DNA of 64,000 bases from the NCBI GenBank assembly GCA_016802295.1, contig JAESIW010000020.1:1038031-1102030 (forward strand). The letters are read 5' to 3'. Within the stretch, counting starts at the first letter, position 1; the number at the start of each line of letters is the position of its first letter. This DNA comes from Brachionus rotundiformis (Eukaryota > Rotifera > Eurotatoria > Ploima > Brachionidae). A model generated the notes under the pieces. It ran no database searches. It was not told the origin of the DNA and was given only the letters and a program-made list of their open reading frames with translations. This document shows positions 49,733 to 61,533 of the stretch, piece by piece. Position numbers and translations under genes: made by a program.

Positions 49733-52700
49733 TTCTAAAAAATTAAATTTTCTTTTTAATTTTTATAGAATATAAGCTATATCCAAGCTTAATAATTGTT
49801 TAATTATCTAGAATAATTAAGATTAAATTACTCATCACGGGTTTGTATTAAAGATAGTTTATTTTTCCAACTTATCTACTACTTCTACTAATAAAAAATA
49901 ATTAAACTAGTATTTAAATTTAAAATTAATCATTGCATAATTTTATTAAAAAACTCATTAAGAAGAATAGCTTTGCGAATAAATGACATAAATCATTGCA
50001 TTAAGTATTTCGGTACCTGTCCAAATTAAGCCACCTTTAAAAAATTTAAAAAAATTTCTTTTGATTTTTATTTATTACATATTGTTTATTTTCATGTCAT
50101 AAACCTATCTATTTGTTTAGATAATCTATCTCGGTTGTTCTAAGTTGGCGCTTAACAGTTGAATGGTTTAATCCATCATCTTAGCTAACTAGTGTCACCA
50201 CATGGATATATCAAAACAGATCCAAAAAAAAATCTTAAATTTTTGTTCAATAAAACTATGTAAATATTTAAATCAAATAATAAAACACTGCTAATTAAGA
50301 AAAATAACTTAATAAATAGACAATAGAATGTAGGATCTAGTATTAAAGCCTTTTTGATTTTTGGTCTATTTTTAAACAAAATAGAAGACCAAATTGGACT
50401 CATCTAGTTAATAGATAATCTTGGCTTACATTTGAAGCCTAATTTGAACATTTTTATCAATTTCTTAATCTCAAATTACCAAGCGCACTTCAATTGATTG
50501 AGACTAAAAGTCAAAATTTTGGCTAGCTTTTTTTTTTAAATAAACTATTTAAATATTAACAAAACAAAACATTTAAAGCGAAATGTTTGGCCATGTTGAT
50601 CTCGGTTTAAGAAAACGGATTTATTTGGCTTGCTAATTACAGCAAAGCTTAAAGCAAAAGATCATTAGCAAAAGTACTAAGACCTTTATTAGCTAGCGAC
50701 CAAGTCATTTCATATTAGGCTAAATTTTTAATGAAACAAAAAACTATGATTTAACTTGTAATTAAGATAAGAATGTTAGAATTATTTATCTCCGAATAGA
50801 TAGTTGGCTATAGCTAATTTTATTAATTTTATTAATGTAATAAAATTGATTGATCCGAGTGGCATGATAAGCGTTGATGGCTTAGTCAAGTCTCAACAGA
50901 GCCCATGGCCATGTGATTGGAAACCTTTGGGGCACAGTTTCGTTTGATCAAAAATATACGAATTTAACTAGAAATAAATAAATTTGAAATAAAAAAGCTT
51001 ATCATTTGTAAACATAAATTTTATAATCTCTATATTTCTAAAGTTTTCTTGCTAAGCAAAATCTTTTAAATAAATTTTGATTAAAATTGATTTACCTACG
51101 CCTAATCTTTTGCTTTAACTTAGTGCAGTGTAGTCGACCATCTGTTTAAATTAGAATTTATGAGATGACATAATATTTTAAAAGGATTTTACTCATTAGA
51201 AAATAGCTATGACTAATTGAAAAAAAAAATTTGAAAATTCTAGTTTCTAGGTTTAAATAAGAGAAAAAAGATTTTAAAAAAATGATAAAATATGTTTGTT
51301 GATTAACTGTGACCAAGTTTTCGAGTAAAAAATCCACCTTTTTGTTTTTTCTACTGATAATTTGAAAAAAAGGCTTAAAGTTGACCGGCTAATTTTATAT
51401 TGTTTTAAAAATAAGTTTAAATCGAAAAATGATCAATATCATGGATTTTATTTGTTTATGTCTTTATAGAGTCAATTCATTTGAGCAATAAAATAGAGAA
51501 AAAAATTCAATTAAATCTTTTATTTAAATAAAATAAAGCCAATATTTGCCCACTTGCATAAAAATGCCATTGGTGCTTGAATTAAATGCCATTGTCGGAA
51601 TAAGACTTAAAGGATTTTATTATTTTAGAGCAGATCTTTTAAAAGGATAAATGTTCCAATCACATGATATGAATTTAGCTTTTTGGTTGATATTCTAAAT
51701 TTATTAAACTATGAATTATTAGTTTTTTATTTTTTTATCAGAGAATGAAATTTGTTTTGTTTGCATTTAATTGTTCATTGATTAAATAAATAATATGATC
51801 AATAAAAAATATTTTTCCAGAAATTCTCTTATTCGGTCATTGAAAATTTGTAGTAATAAAATTAAATATCGATCCACATGTGAACAATTAAATATTTATT
51901 AACTAATAAAAATACGATTTTAATTAAATATCTAATAATTTCATTTAATGACAACTTATGAAATTTAATCTCAGATAGACAAAATGATGTTTTCTATTTT
52001 AATTCGAGGAATAATTATTTATTAATGTTTAGTTACATTTTTTTGATTATTAATTATAAACTAAGTTACGTAAAGACTAATCAATTAATCATTTAAATTT
52101 AGAAAGAACTGTCTTAAAAGATTTACTTAATTTAATTTATTTACATTTAATCGTAGGCTAACCTTAATATCTAGCATGCTTTTATCTTTTTAAAAGGTAA
52201 TGTTTTAGAAAAGTATCAACTAAAAAATTATCATTTATCAATTTTGAATATTTTTCACATTTATTAATTTTTTTACTTAAAATTGTGCCATATTCAGAAA
52301 TTTGTAATCTGATTTTATATCTAAAAATTAAAAATATTTTGAAATATTTCCATTTCAGGAAAACATGTTCGGTTTCCAATACTTTTGACCAAGATTAAAA
52401 TTTCACTTCAATGTGCTGTAATTTCAAAATAATTTTTTGCTATTTTTTCCTATTTTTTGAATAAAATTTTAAAACAAAAAAAATTATTTTGCCTAATAAA
52501 CATGGCTGATTTAATTTTCAATAAAAATGTAACAATTTAATACAAAATTACTGAAAAAAAAGTTATGGTTTGCTTAAAAATAGAACGAAATGAAAATAAT
52601 TTGATTGTTATTATGTTTTGAAATGGGGTTCGAAAAATATATCTAAAAAAAATAATTTAAGATTTTTAGGAATAATTTTTTATGACCTATAATTGAGCAA

Positions 52701-52977
52701 TATTTTTTATCTAATTTTATTAAATACTAAACCTGTCAAATAAATGATAAAAGTGTTATTCGGTTCTTTATATTAGAAATATTTTAGCCATCGAAATCAA
52801 TAAACAATCGGTTAAGATATGACTTGTTGAAAATTTTTGATTTTTGCCTCAAATTATCTATAAATGTTAACTTTGAAATTTTGAAATAACAAAGATAATA
52901 AATTATCTTTAGAACTTAGAAAAAAAAACTTATAATAAAACCTTATGTTAAATTTAAATTAATAGCTAAAATTAAAA
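49733..52977. other. Intergenic A/T-rich stretch (bidirectional promoters)
   Basis: 3.2 kb between the divergent Ig-like (-) and glycosidase-like (+) genes. No coding frame with features. No inverted repeat was recognised. Confidence 0.5.
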
Positions 52978-55621
52978 ATGTTAAATCGATTGCTTAAACT
53001 AACATTTTTCCTAAGTGTCACATTTTTAAGTGTCCATGGTAAAATTATCTAATCTTTTTGAATTCAAATATTATTTAATGTAAAGGTTTGTCATATGATC
53101 TAATCGATAGTCGATCCACATACATCAGTCGTTCAGTGACAGACAGCAAATTCAAAATTTTATTAGTTACAAATGGTTCATATTATTTATCAGTTGAAAA
53201 CAGCACTTGGCTTCCAAGCTCTTCAGAAACTTTTTTCAGAGCTAATGGCTTTAAATACTCAACAGTGGACAAAACTTTAATTCTCAATGAAACAAGTGCT
53301 TCATCTGGCTATGACAAGTTGGGAAGATATCAAACCTTCAAGTGCCACTATTCTTTGTTCAACGATCCTTCAACTATAGTTGATTATACCATATACACTT
53401 ATGATGATTATGATATGGTCAGATTTTCCCAAGTAAAATATATTTTTAACTATTTTATTTTTATAACAAAAAATGAATAAAAATTTTCAAGAAATTTCCC
53501 AATGGTGCAAAACAAACATCCATTAATAACCTTGATTCAGTTTTGTCAGCGTTTCCTTCATTCAAAGTTCAATCCATACATCCACAAGATGTTGGTTATT
53601 TGAGTTTTGGCGGCATGATGGCCGGTGATATGGAAAAAATCTATGGCCAATGGAACTATTTGACATTGAGCATAAATGACGGAATCGGAGGTGGCCCTAT
53701 AATAATGTTTGATAGATCAGGAAACACTCTTATTATTTCCCAAATGAGCGAATTTATGTCCACTTCGCTTCAAAAAGAGGGCAGAAGTGGCGCGGTATTA
53801 AACTATGGCATAATGAGTGGAGTTGACCAGATACCTGCTAATTATTCGGCTGATTTTGTCGTATTTTACAGTGATAAAGGAATTAATAAAGCCATGAAAG
53901 CATGGGGAGATATGTTGATAAAATATTATGGAAAGACATTTAACTCGGTTAAAAATGATGTAACAAGTAAATATCTGTCTTATTGGATGGACAATGGAGC
54001 TTATTACTACTGGATAACAGAAAATGGAAAGACTTATCAGGAAACAATAATGGACATAGTTGACAATTTTTCTAAGAATAAAATTCCTTTTAGATCGCTT
54101 CAATACGACTCGTGGTGGTATGGAGCTGAGCGAGGATTTAGACAAGGATGCTTTGAGTGGAACGGAAATAAGCCTAGTGACAGATTTCCCCAAAGTCTTG
54201 AATATGTTTATAAGAATACAGGCTTACCAATCACCGCGCATAATAAATTTTGGGATATAAAAACTGTTTATGCCAAACAATATGGTGGAGGATACAATTT
54301 TGTTTTAGATTCATTTACTGGCAAATCGTTGCCAGATGATCAGAAATTTTGGGATGATTTATTTCTAAACGGCACCAGATGGGGCTTAAGCACTTATGAA
54401 CAAGATTGGTTGAATCATCAGACTTTTGACTTTACACCATTGATGACTGATATATCTTTGGGAAAAAGGTGGCTAGCTCAAATGGGAAATGCTGCTCTAA
54501 AATTTAACATGACTTTACAATACTGCATGTCTCTGAGCCGACATGTTTTACAAAGTTTGGAAGTTGAAGCAGCTACACAAATTAGAGTAACTAATGATTA
54601 TGCAACCAATTGGCAGTATGGTGGGGAACAATGGAGACTTGGTGTTTCAAGTATATTTTCCTCTTCAGTCGGCTTGATGCCGTTCAAAGATGTCTACTGG
54701 ACAACAGAGGTACAAAGTGGGAATCCCTATGGTCCAAAAATTGTCAATCCAAATACCGAATTAGATTCGGTAGTTTCTATTCTGACAGGTTACATTGATT
54801 TATTAGATGGGATTTTGTTCTAGATTATCTTTTTAGCTGGCCCAGTTGGTCCTGGAGATAAGATAGGACTTATGAATCGGACATTGATAATGAAATCATG
54901 TAATGATGAAGGCTTATTGTTAAAACCAAGTCGACCTGTAACAGCAATCGATGCGCAAATTTATGCCAAGGCTTTTGGCTATGCACATGGTCCAAATGGT
55001 GAAGTTTGGTCAACATACACAAAATTCGGAAATCAAACTTTTGGAATTATTTTTGCTGCAGATATAAAATTGAGTTATTCAATTTTACCCGAGCAAATGG
55101 GATTTGATGTTGAGGTAGAAAAAAAAGCTCTAACAAATATTTGATTATAAAGTTATTTATATTTTTTAATCAAGAATGGATCATATTATTGGAGTTTTAG
55201 AAATTTTGAGTCAATTTTTCCATTGAAAAATATTTCAATTAGTGGCAATGAATGTACCATAAATAAATTTTGTTTATTTTATGTAGCTCCTGCTCTCACA
55301 TTAAAGTAATTTAAATCTTAACTATTATAATATTTTAGTTTTTTATTTATTTTAAATAATTTTTCTTATCATTAAAGGAACAATCAAATTGTAATATTAG
55401 GTGAACACGAAAAATGGATTCCAATGTCGCCTCAACGAGTTTCTTCTATAAATCAAAGTTTAAACACGTTAACAATTGGATTGGATGGAGTTCCAGGAGA
55501 AAAAGTATCATTTTCATTTTTGGTAAATCAGGAGATTAAGAAAATTGAATGTAACTTTGGAAATAGTCAACGCAAGATGAATATATCACTTGATGCAAAT
55601 TTAAATTTAGCATGCAATTAA
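52978..55621 (+). CDS. Secreted glycoside-hydrolase-like protein
   Basis: Exons 52978-53038, 53086-53432, 53492-54788, 54837-55114, 55175-55305, 55378-55621 give 785 aa with consistent phases. A signal peptide is encoded mainly by exon 1. The middle looks like a glycosidase TIM barrel: FRSLQYDSWWYGAERGF, GLPITAHNKFWD, STYEQDWL (Asp about 441, candidate nucleophile) and QIRVTNDYA (Asp about 505, candidate acid/base), resembling the clan GH-D/GH31-36 layout. The C-terminal part (GPVGPGDKIG, LLLKPSRPVTAIDAQI, APALTLKNNQIVILGEHEKW) fits a beta-rich domain. It probably hydrolyses a glycoside outside the cell, but the exact GH family and substrate are unknown. The in-frame read-through stops at 53477 and 54821 lie inside the short introns. 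Confidence 0.78.
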
Positions 55622-55863
55622 TTTTAAAATAAAATATAATTATCAATAAAGTTAATTTTTATTTAATTTTTAAAAATTTATAAATTTAATTTTAATGTCA
55701 AAGTTTTTAAATTTTCATTTTGTTTTGGGACCAAATTTTAAAATTAATCCTTTTAATAATTATATTTAAAGAGATTTTTAAATTTATTTTAAAAAACTTC
55801 TCTGAGACTGATAGATAAAGTTATAATAACATGGCGCTACTAAATAAAGATAAAGTGGGTGTT

Positions 55864-56146
55864 AGTCCGCCTTAAAATCAAGTTTCTTCCTGAAGACTTT
55901 TCCAAAAAAAAATAACTAAATTCTTCTTATTTTTTGCACTCTGCACCGCTCGACGATCGATCTCCGACAATCTGCTCCAGTCCTAGTACAAACGCCAGCC
56001 TCTTTACCGGACGCAGAAAAAGATGACCTAGAGTACGTGGATGTTGCTAACGAACTTTAAAAATAAGAAGAATTTAGTTGGTTTTTTTTGGTTTTGTTTT
56101 TTTGGAAAAGTCTTCAGGAGGAAACTTGATTTTAGGAGGGACTAAT
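55864..56146. mobile_element. Foldback element with coding-like GC-rich loop
   Basis: Inverted arms of about 70-85 bp (left about 55864-55932, right about 56060-56146) share aaaatcaagttt, tcctgaagacttttcc and ctaaattcttcttattt. The loop of about 125 bp is strikingly GC-rich. It holds an open + frame from about 55935 to TAA at 56058-56060, encoding HRSTIDLRQSAPVLVQTPAS, then LPDAEKDDLEYVDVANEL. This looks like a 3' exon piece captured by a MITE. Confidence 0.7.
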
Positions 56147-56736
56147 GTAACAAAAAAGGGTGTAATAAATGGCCAGCTGCTTGAACATCACTCGCGTTGG
56201 CATTGTTACGCCACTGATTGGAGCGTTATATGTTTATTTTTTTTGAAAAAACAAATTCAAACTTGAAGCGGATTTAAAAATACAAGAGAATTTTCTGTGG
56301 AGATTAAGATCAATTTAAATAAATCAATCATTTAGAATTATCGAGGAAGTAAAAATTCAATGAAACAAAATATAAGGTTTTTTTATTTTGAGAAATGAGT
56401 TAAAAGATCGATATCAATGCCTAATTTAAATACCACAAGGAAAAAACAAAATAAAATTCGCGGAGAAATACAAGTCTATCAATAAAAACCGTTTTAATTT
56501 TACTAATAAGACAAATACGATTAATACGTTTTCTTTATATCATTTTAGGAAAAAAAATTCCAAGTCAATTTTTTCGAAATCTAGGGAAAATCTTCTATAA
56601 AAGTCAATGTTAGGGCTGCTATCAGCTGCAAGGAGCTTCGAGATTCTATTGAAAATAAAATACACTAGATAATATACTTTTAAAAAATTTACTTTTGGGT
56701 TACATCAGCAACGAGATTTCAATTGATCAAAGAATC

Positions 56737-57099
56737 GGTTTTGTGAAATTCGGTACAAAATGGCAAAAAGAACAGAAAAAAGTGTGAAAAAATTGAATAA
56801 CTTTTTTTCCAAAGGTTTAAACCTAATTCTGTAAATGCAGAATGGTGCAACATTCAAAGTTGCATCAAATATCTTTGTCTGCTAATTTTGTAGAGTTCAG
56901 CAGAAATTAAATTTCAATATAATCGAGTGTAGTGCATTTTGCAGAGATTTTGCACATCATTAGCAGACTTTCACAGTTGATGCAACTTTGAATGTTGTAC
57001 CATTCTGCATTCACAGAATTAATTTTAAACTTTTAGAAAAAAAGTTGTTTCATTTTTTTACACTTTGTTCTGTTCTTTTGTACTGAACTTCACAAAACC
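56737..57099. mobile_element. MITE, copy 2
   Basis: Ends GGTTTTGTGAAATTC and GAACTTCACAAAACC, flanked by aaagaatc (56729-56736 and 57100-57107). The 363-bp sequence closely matches the 362-bp copy at 14284-14645 in the same orientation, including the nested inverted repeat around gaatgcagaatggtgcaaca. This copy has the better preserved terminal repeats. Confidence 0.9.
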
Positions 57100-57394
57100 A
57101 AAGAATCTAAGACTCGATTTATTAAAATTCGAAAAACAACTTAATTCATGTCTTTTATATAAGATTAAATAAATTTTAAAAAATTTTATTAATGGATTTT
57201 GTTAAGGTTTGGTTACACAATTTTGTTTGAGATATCGACTTTCGGGAGTGTCAGCCTATTCGACAACTTTCTATTTACTAAAATAATAAATTAGGAAAAA
57301 AAATCAAGAAATTTAAAAATTTCTAAAACAAAAGATTTTTATGAAAAATATAATATTTTAAAGACTATTTTACAAAATAAAGCATTACTTTAGA

Positions 57395-58030
57395 TTTTAC
57401 ACTAGAAAGGCCACGGTTGTAAAAAATTAAAACTTAAAAATGTTTGTTTTTTCTCCAATCTGAAATTGCATAAGAAATATAATATTATTGTTTTTTTTTT
57501 AAATTGTTATTATTTAATTAAAAAAAATATATATATAAATAAAAGACCAGAGGGTTTTTTTTAAACCCACTAATATTTTTGGTTTATTCGACACATCTAA
57601 AATAATAATTACTTAAAATTTCATAACAAAAAAAAATCAGAATGCAAAAGAGAGCTTCAGCTTTTCGTGCATTGGAATTGCTTACCAATTAGGACGATGT
57701 CGAATCAGATTTTGACAACGGTGGTTTTGAATCTGAAAATGAATCAATTGGTTATGAGGATTCATCAGACGATGAATCCGAAGTTGACTGGGATTATGAA
57801 ATTGATGAACAAGTTGAATGTGAAAGTGACAGGAAAACGCTTTGGGACCATTTAAAAATAAGGACAAAAATTCAAAAGCTGGTGTTATTTGGACTTCGTT
57901 AAATGACGGCGATGAATCTAGTAGTAGTCAGCTAGACGGTCCAAATTTAAGACCGTATAATAAAACGGGCGGCCAAGAATACGGCTAACCATTTTTGGAC
58001 GATCTTGAATCCTCGTACGAGATCGAAAAT
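57395..58030 (+). pseudogene. piggyBac-like element 5' end and N-terminal relic
   Basis: cactagaaaggccacgg (about 57400) resembles the terminal cactagaag at 34066. A subterminal gggttttttttaaaccc lies near 57551. From 57642 the + strand reads MQKRASAFRALELLTN, stop, then DDVESDFDNGGFESENESIG, SSDDESEVDWDYEID and, after a shift, GVIWTSLNDGDESSSSQLDG. An acidic, serine-rich start of this kind is usual for piggyBac-derived transposases. No catalytic domain follows. Confidence 0.45.
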
Positions 58031-58233
58031 GAATAATATTTTTATTCTGCTTATTATCTAAATTTAAAATTTAAAATAATAAATTTAATAATATTTCTTT
58101 CTTTAATTTAGTTTTTAAATTTATTTTATACCTCATATTTTTGGTCGTACTTTTGGCAGTCTTAAAATTTGGACTTAGCTGACCGGCCAAATGACCGCTA
58201 AAATAAAAACCATTCGTCTGGCCGCACCCAATT

Positions 58234-58278
58234 TTAAGGTTAATCAACAGGCTAGTGCCCTTGTCATAAAGATCGATT
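58234..58278. repeat. Element tail shared with 33979-34012
   Basis: aaggttaatcaacaggctag followed by tgcccttgtc matches aaggttaatcaacaagtacc followed by cttgtc at 33979-34012. It is probably the same terminal segment of a transposon family. Confidence 0.55.
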
Positions 58279-58394
58279 AACACTCCATTTAATTAAATAA
58301 AATAAATAAAATAGATTTTACAAATTAAAAATGAATAAATTATTTAAAAAAGTAAAACATTGGAATGATTAGTGTCATTAGAAATACTGGTGAT

Positions 58395-59154
58395 TTAATG
58401 CTAATTCAAGATGGCATTTCAATGAGCCCAAATGTAAAGTAATGTATATGGGCAACTCAAAGATTGCCAGGCAAGAAATCTCAATGTTAAACGCAAATGA
58501 TAACAGAGTTGGATTAGCTGAGACTACTACTGAGCGCGATCTTGGTGTAATGGCGAATAACAAACTCAAAAGGAATGATCAGGTTGATAGCTGTGTTATA
58601 AAAGCTAATAACAAACTTGGTATGCTTAAGAAAACATTTGAGTATTGGGATGCTCATTCTTTTCTGCAACTTTACAAAACATACGTTAGGCCCCATCTTG
58701 AATACTGTGTGCCTGCTTGGAATACTTATTTAAAAAAGGATATATTTCGACTAGAACAAGTACAAAGACGAGCAAAGAAACTTGTTCCACGGATAAGAAG
58801 TTTGAATTATGAGGCAAGGTTAGCTAATTTAGGATTGGAAACTCTAAAAGAAAGGCGAGAGCGTGGAGATCTGATTCAATTTTATAAAATTCAAAACAAA
58901 TATAATCGTGTCAATTGGCATTATGATGCGGAACTTATGAGTTCAGTTAATAACGAAGGACCAAGTGGAGGAGTAAGAGGAGCAAAGCATCGTATTCGCT
59001 CTCAGCTAACAAAATGTGAAGCAATGCGTAACTTTCTATCTAATCGAGTAGTGAACAAATGGAATATGTTGCTAACGTCGGTTGTCACAGCAAGTTCGGT
59101 TAACCAGTTCAAAAACAGACTGGATGATGTCGGTAGAAATAATAAAAAATGAAA
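58395..59154 (+). mobile_element. LINE 3' end with open C-terminal reverse-transcriptase frame
   Basis: An open frame through 59154 includes WHFNEPKCKVMYMGN, ERDLGVMANNKLKRN, NNKLGMLKKTFEYW, TYVRPHLEYCVPAWNTYLKK, QRRAKKLVPRIRSL, ERRERGDLIQFYKI and VVNKWNMLLTSVV. This is the region downstream of the catalytic core of jockey/CR1-like elements. It is 5'-truncated, as is common, with no catalytic residues, but the longest intact LINE coding piece here and therefore a fairly recent insertion. Confidence 0.85.
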
Positions 59155-59940
59155 AGTCTACTATAGCGGGACTTCTATAGTCTTCCTGCTTTGTCATTTT
59201 AGATTAACTAAATTGACCGTAGAATGCAAACTATTTTTATTATTATAAATGTTTAAATTAAATCTTTTTAATTTTTTTATAACAATCTAAGAAAATCAAG
59301 TTAATATTTTTGAAAATTGAATGCTTGAATGTTGTAAATTAATTTCAACATTGATCTCTTGATCACAAAGCAATTTATAAGTCTTGAGTAAAAAAATCCA
59401 AAAGTTTTTTCGCCATTTACTGATTTAAAAGCAAAAGATAACATTCTATTGAGAACTTTCTGTTGAAATGCATATAAGCTATATTATTCTAAGAAGTTGC
59501 TAATATTATTAAAATTATTTACTTCAAACAATTTAAATATTGATAAATAATAACTTTTAGCCAGTTTAATTATAGCCTCTTTTGAGAAATAGCATTAAAG
59601 AGTCGAGCAATAATCAAAATAAGGCAAAATAAATGTCTTAAAAAACTCTATTTTTACAGAAGTTGATCGAGTCAGTTAGCTCTGAATTGTTAAATTCAAA
59701 GCACCATTTGTTCAGAAGAACACATGATGGTCAATTTTCCATTTGGTCAAAAAAATTTAGAGATTTATAAATCTTTATTGAAAACGAAACAAAAATAATA
59801 GCAAAATGTTAATTACAATTAATTCTAAAAATAAAAAATATTCGTTTAACATTCGTAGAAAAAATAAATAAAAAATATCATTGGTTATTTTAGAACAAAC
59901 AATAATCTAATATTATAAAAAAAAAAAGAGAAAACTATTA
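59155..59940. other. Intergenic, 3' of Meox
   Basis: The start is the LINE 3' UTR (tatagcgggacttctatagt). A block at about 59310-59395 repeats 34385-34460. The remainder is A/T-rich with no gene. Confidence 0.5.
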
Positions 59941-61533
59941 TCAATTTGTGTGCATGTTGTGATCATCATCTTCATCATCATCATCGTACTCATCAAATTC
60001 ATCATCAAACTCTTCGTCATTTTCGTTCTCGTACGAGAACGATTTTTGACTTTTTCCCGACTTTCCATTCATGCCTCTTGAGCGCTTCCATTTCATCCTT
60101 CTATTCTGAAACCACACCTTTACCTGTCTTTCGCTCAAATCCAAAGCCACTGCTATCTCGTACCGTCTCAGCCTAGTCAAATAGTTATGCTTGCAGAACT
60201 CTTTCTCCAAGTCCTTGACCTGCGCTTTGGTAAACGCAGTGCGCTCTTTTCGCGACTTTGAATTGGCCGAACTAGAACTTTTGTTCTTGACGGGCTTCAA
60301 CAGTCCGGTTTTATGTACAATTGGACGATTGGCGACTGCAGCGTTTGTTGTGTAGCCATTTGGTTCGCCTACACTCGCAATGTGCTCACTTACTGGCGCT
60401 ATTAGGCCCTTGACCGTCAATTGGTTGTGACCAAGAGCGTTCTGTTTTGCATACGAATCGTTCAATTTATCTACAATAAAAATAAATATTTACAAATTGT
60501 AGTAGAAAAAAACACGCTACATAAAACGCATGATTTCATTTTATGTTGTTGTTTTTGCCAAACATGTGTTATTGCAATCGATGCTGCAAATCGATTCAAA
60601 TAAGTCTATAAACATAGTTTATTTATGTTTGGAATAGAGTCTGCTAAAATTGACATTTATACAAATATGCTGATTATACTACACTAATCTTAGCGCCTTA
60701 AGGTCTTATCTATATCCCAAAATGCTAATTTATTTATGTTTTTTTAAACAATTTAGCTAGCTCATTTAACTAAATTTAAATCTTTAAAATGTGTTTGAAA
60801 TAATAAATAATAAAAAAAAAAATTTTTTTTTTAAATATTTACTTAAAAATAAAAATTAAAGACAAAATTTACTTTTTATATAGCTATTATTTAGGATTGT
60901 GTTTGGAGACAGATTGGATGTGTCAAAATTGGACTGGGTCTCGTCTGGTGTGAGCGGATGCGATGGAACATTGTAATTGCCGGGCTCAATTGAGCTCGAG
61001 AAAGATGAAGTAGACAACGATGAAATGGACTTGTTCAAATTTTTTTGATTATTGATCTGATTTGTGCTGAATTTGTTCCACCAAGTGCCTGAGTCAGTGT
61101 ACTGGTAGTCGTAAGTATTGTAAGCTGGTTGGTATGTTTGCTGTGCATAGTAGTTTTGCTGGCATTGGCTAGGATAGGAGCTAGTGTTGTGGTAGTACAA
61201 TTGGTTGTTTGTTTGACTAGTTGGACAACTGGGTCCGTTGGCGTAAACATTGGCCAGGCTGGCTAGGTGGCATAGAGCGGCAGCAGTCGACGAGTTGACG
61301 TCGACGCGCGAGCTGTTTGGTGAGACATTGGACGACGAGGCGCTCGAGGCCGAGTTGAGATTGGGCGACGAGGACAGCAGAGGAGAAGTGGTCGGAGACA
61401 CCTGCGGGTTCAACAAATAGGTCTGGTTGGTCTGCTTGGCCGGGTAATAGCCCACATTGGGACTGGTGACAGGCGCGCCATTCGACGCCGCCGCCACCGC
61501 CACTGCCTGCATGTAAAAATGCTGAGCTTCCAT
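59941..61533 (-). CDS. Meox: Meox/Mox-class homeobox transcription factor
   Basis: Exons 61533-60873 and 60470-59941 give 396 aa with a phase-1 junction. The homeodomain (about 293-352) reads [19 protein letters not shown], then [20 protein letters not shown] and [16 protein letters not shown]. The [13 protein letters not shown] core is characteristic of Meox (Drosophila buttonless) proteins, mesodermal regulators in animals. The N-terminal 220 residues are Ser/Asn/Tyr/Gln-rich ([15 protein letters not shown] region). The C terminus is a long acidic Asp/Glu run ending HNMHTN. The start is ATG 61533; the longer frame begins at GTG. An acceptor-like ttttag ends 13 nt upstream, suggesting a 5' UTR intron or trans-spliced leader. 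Confidence 0.9.
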
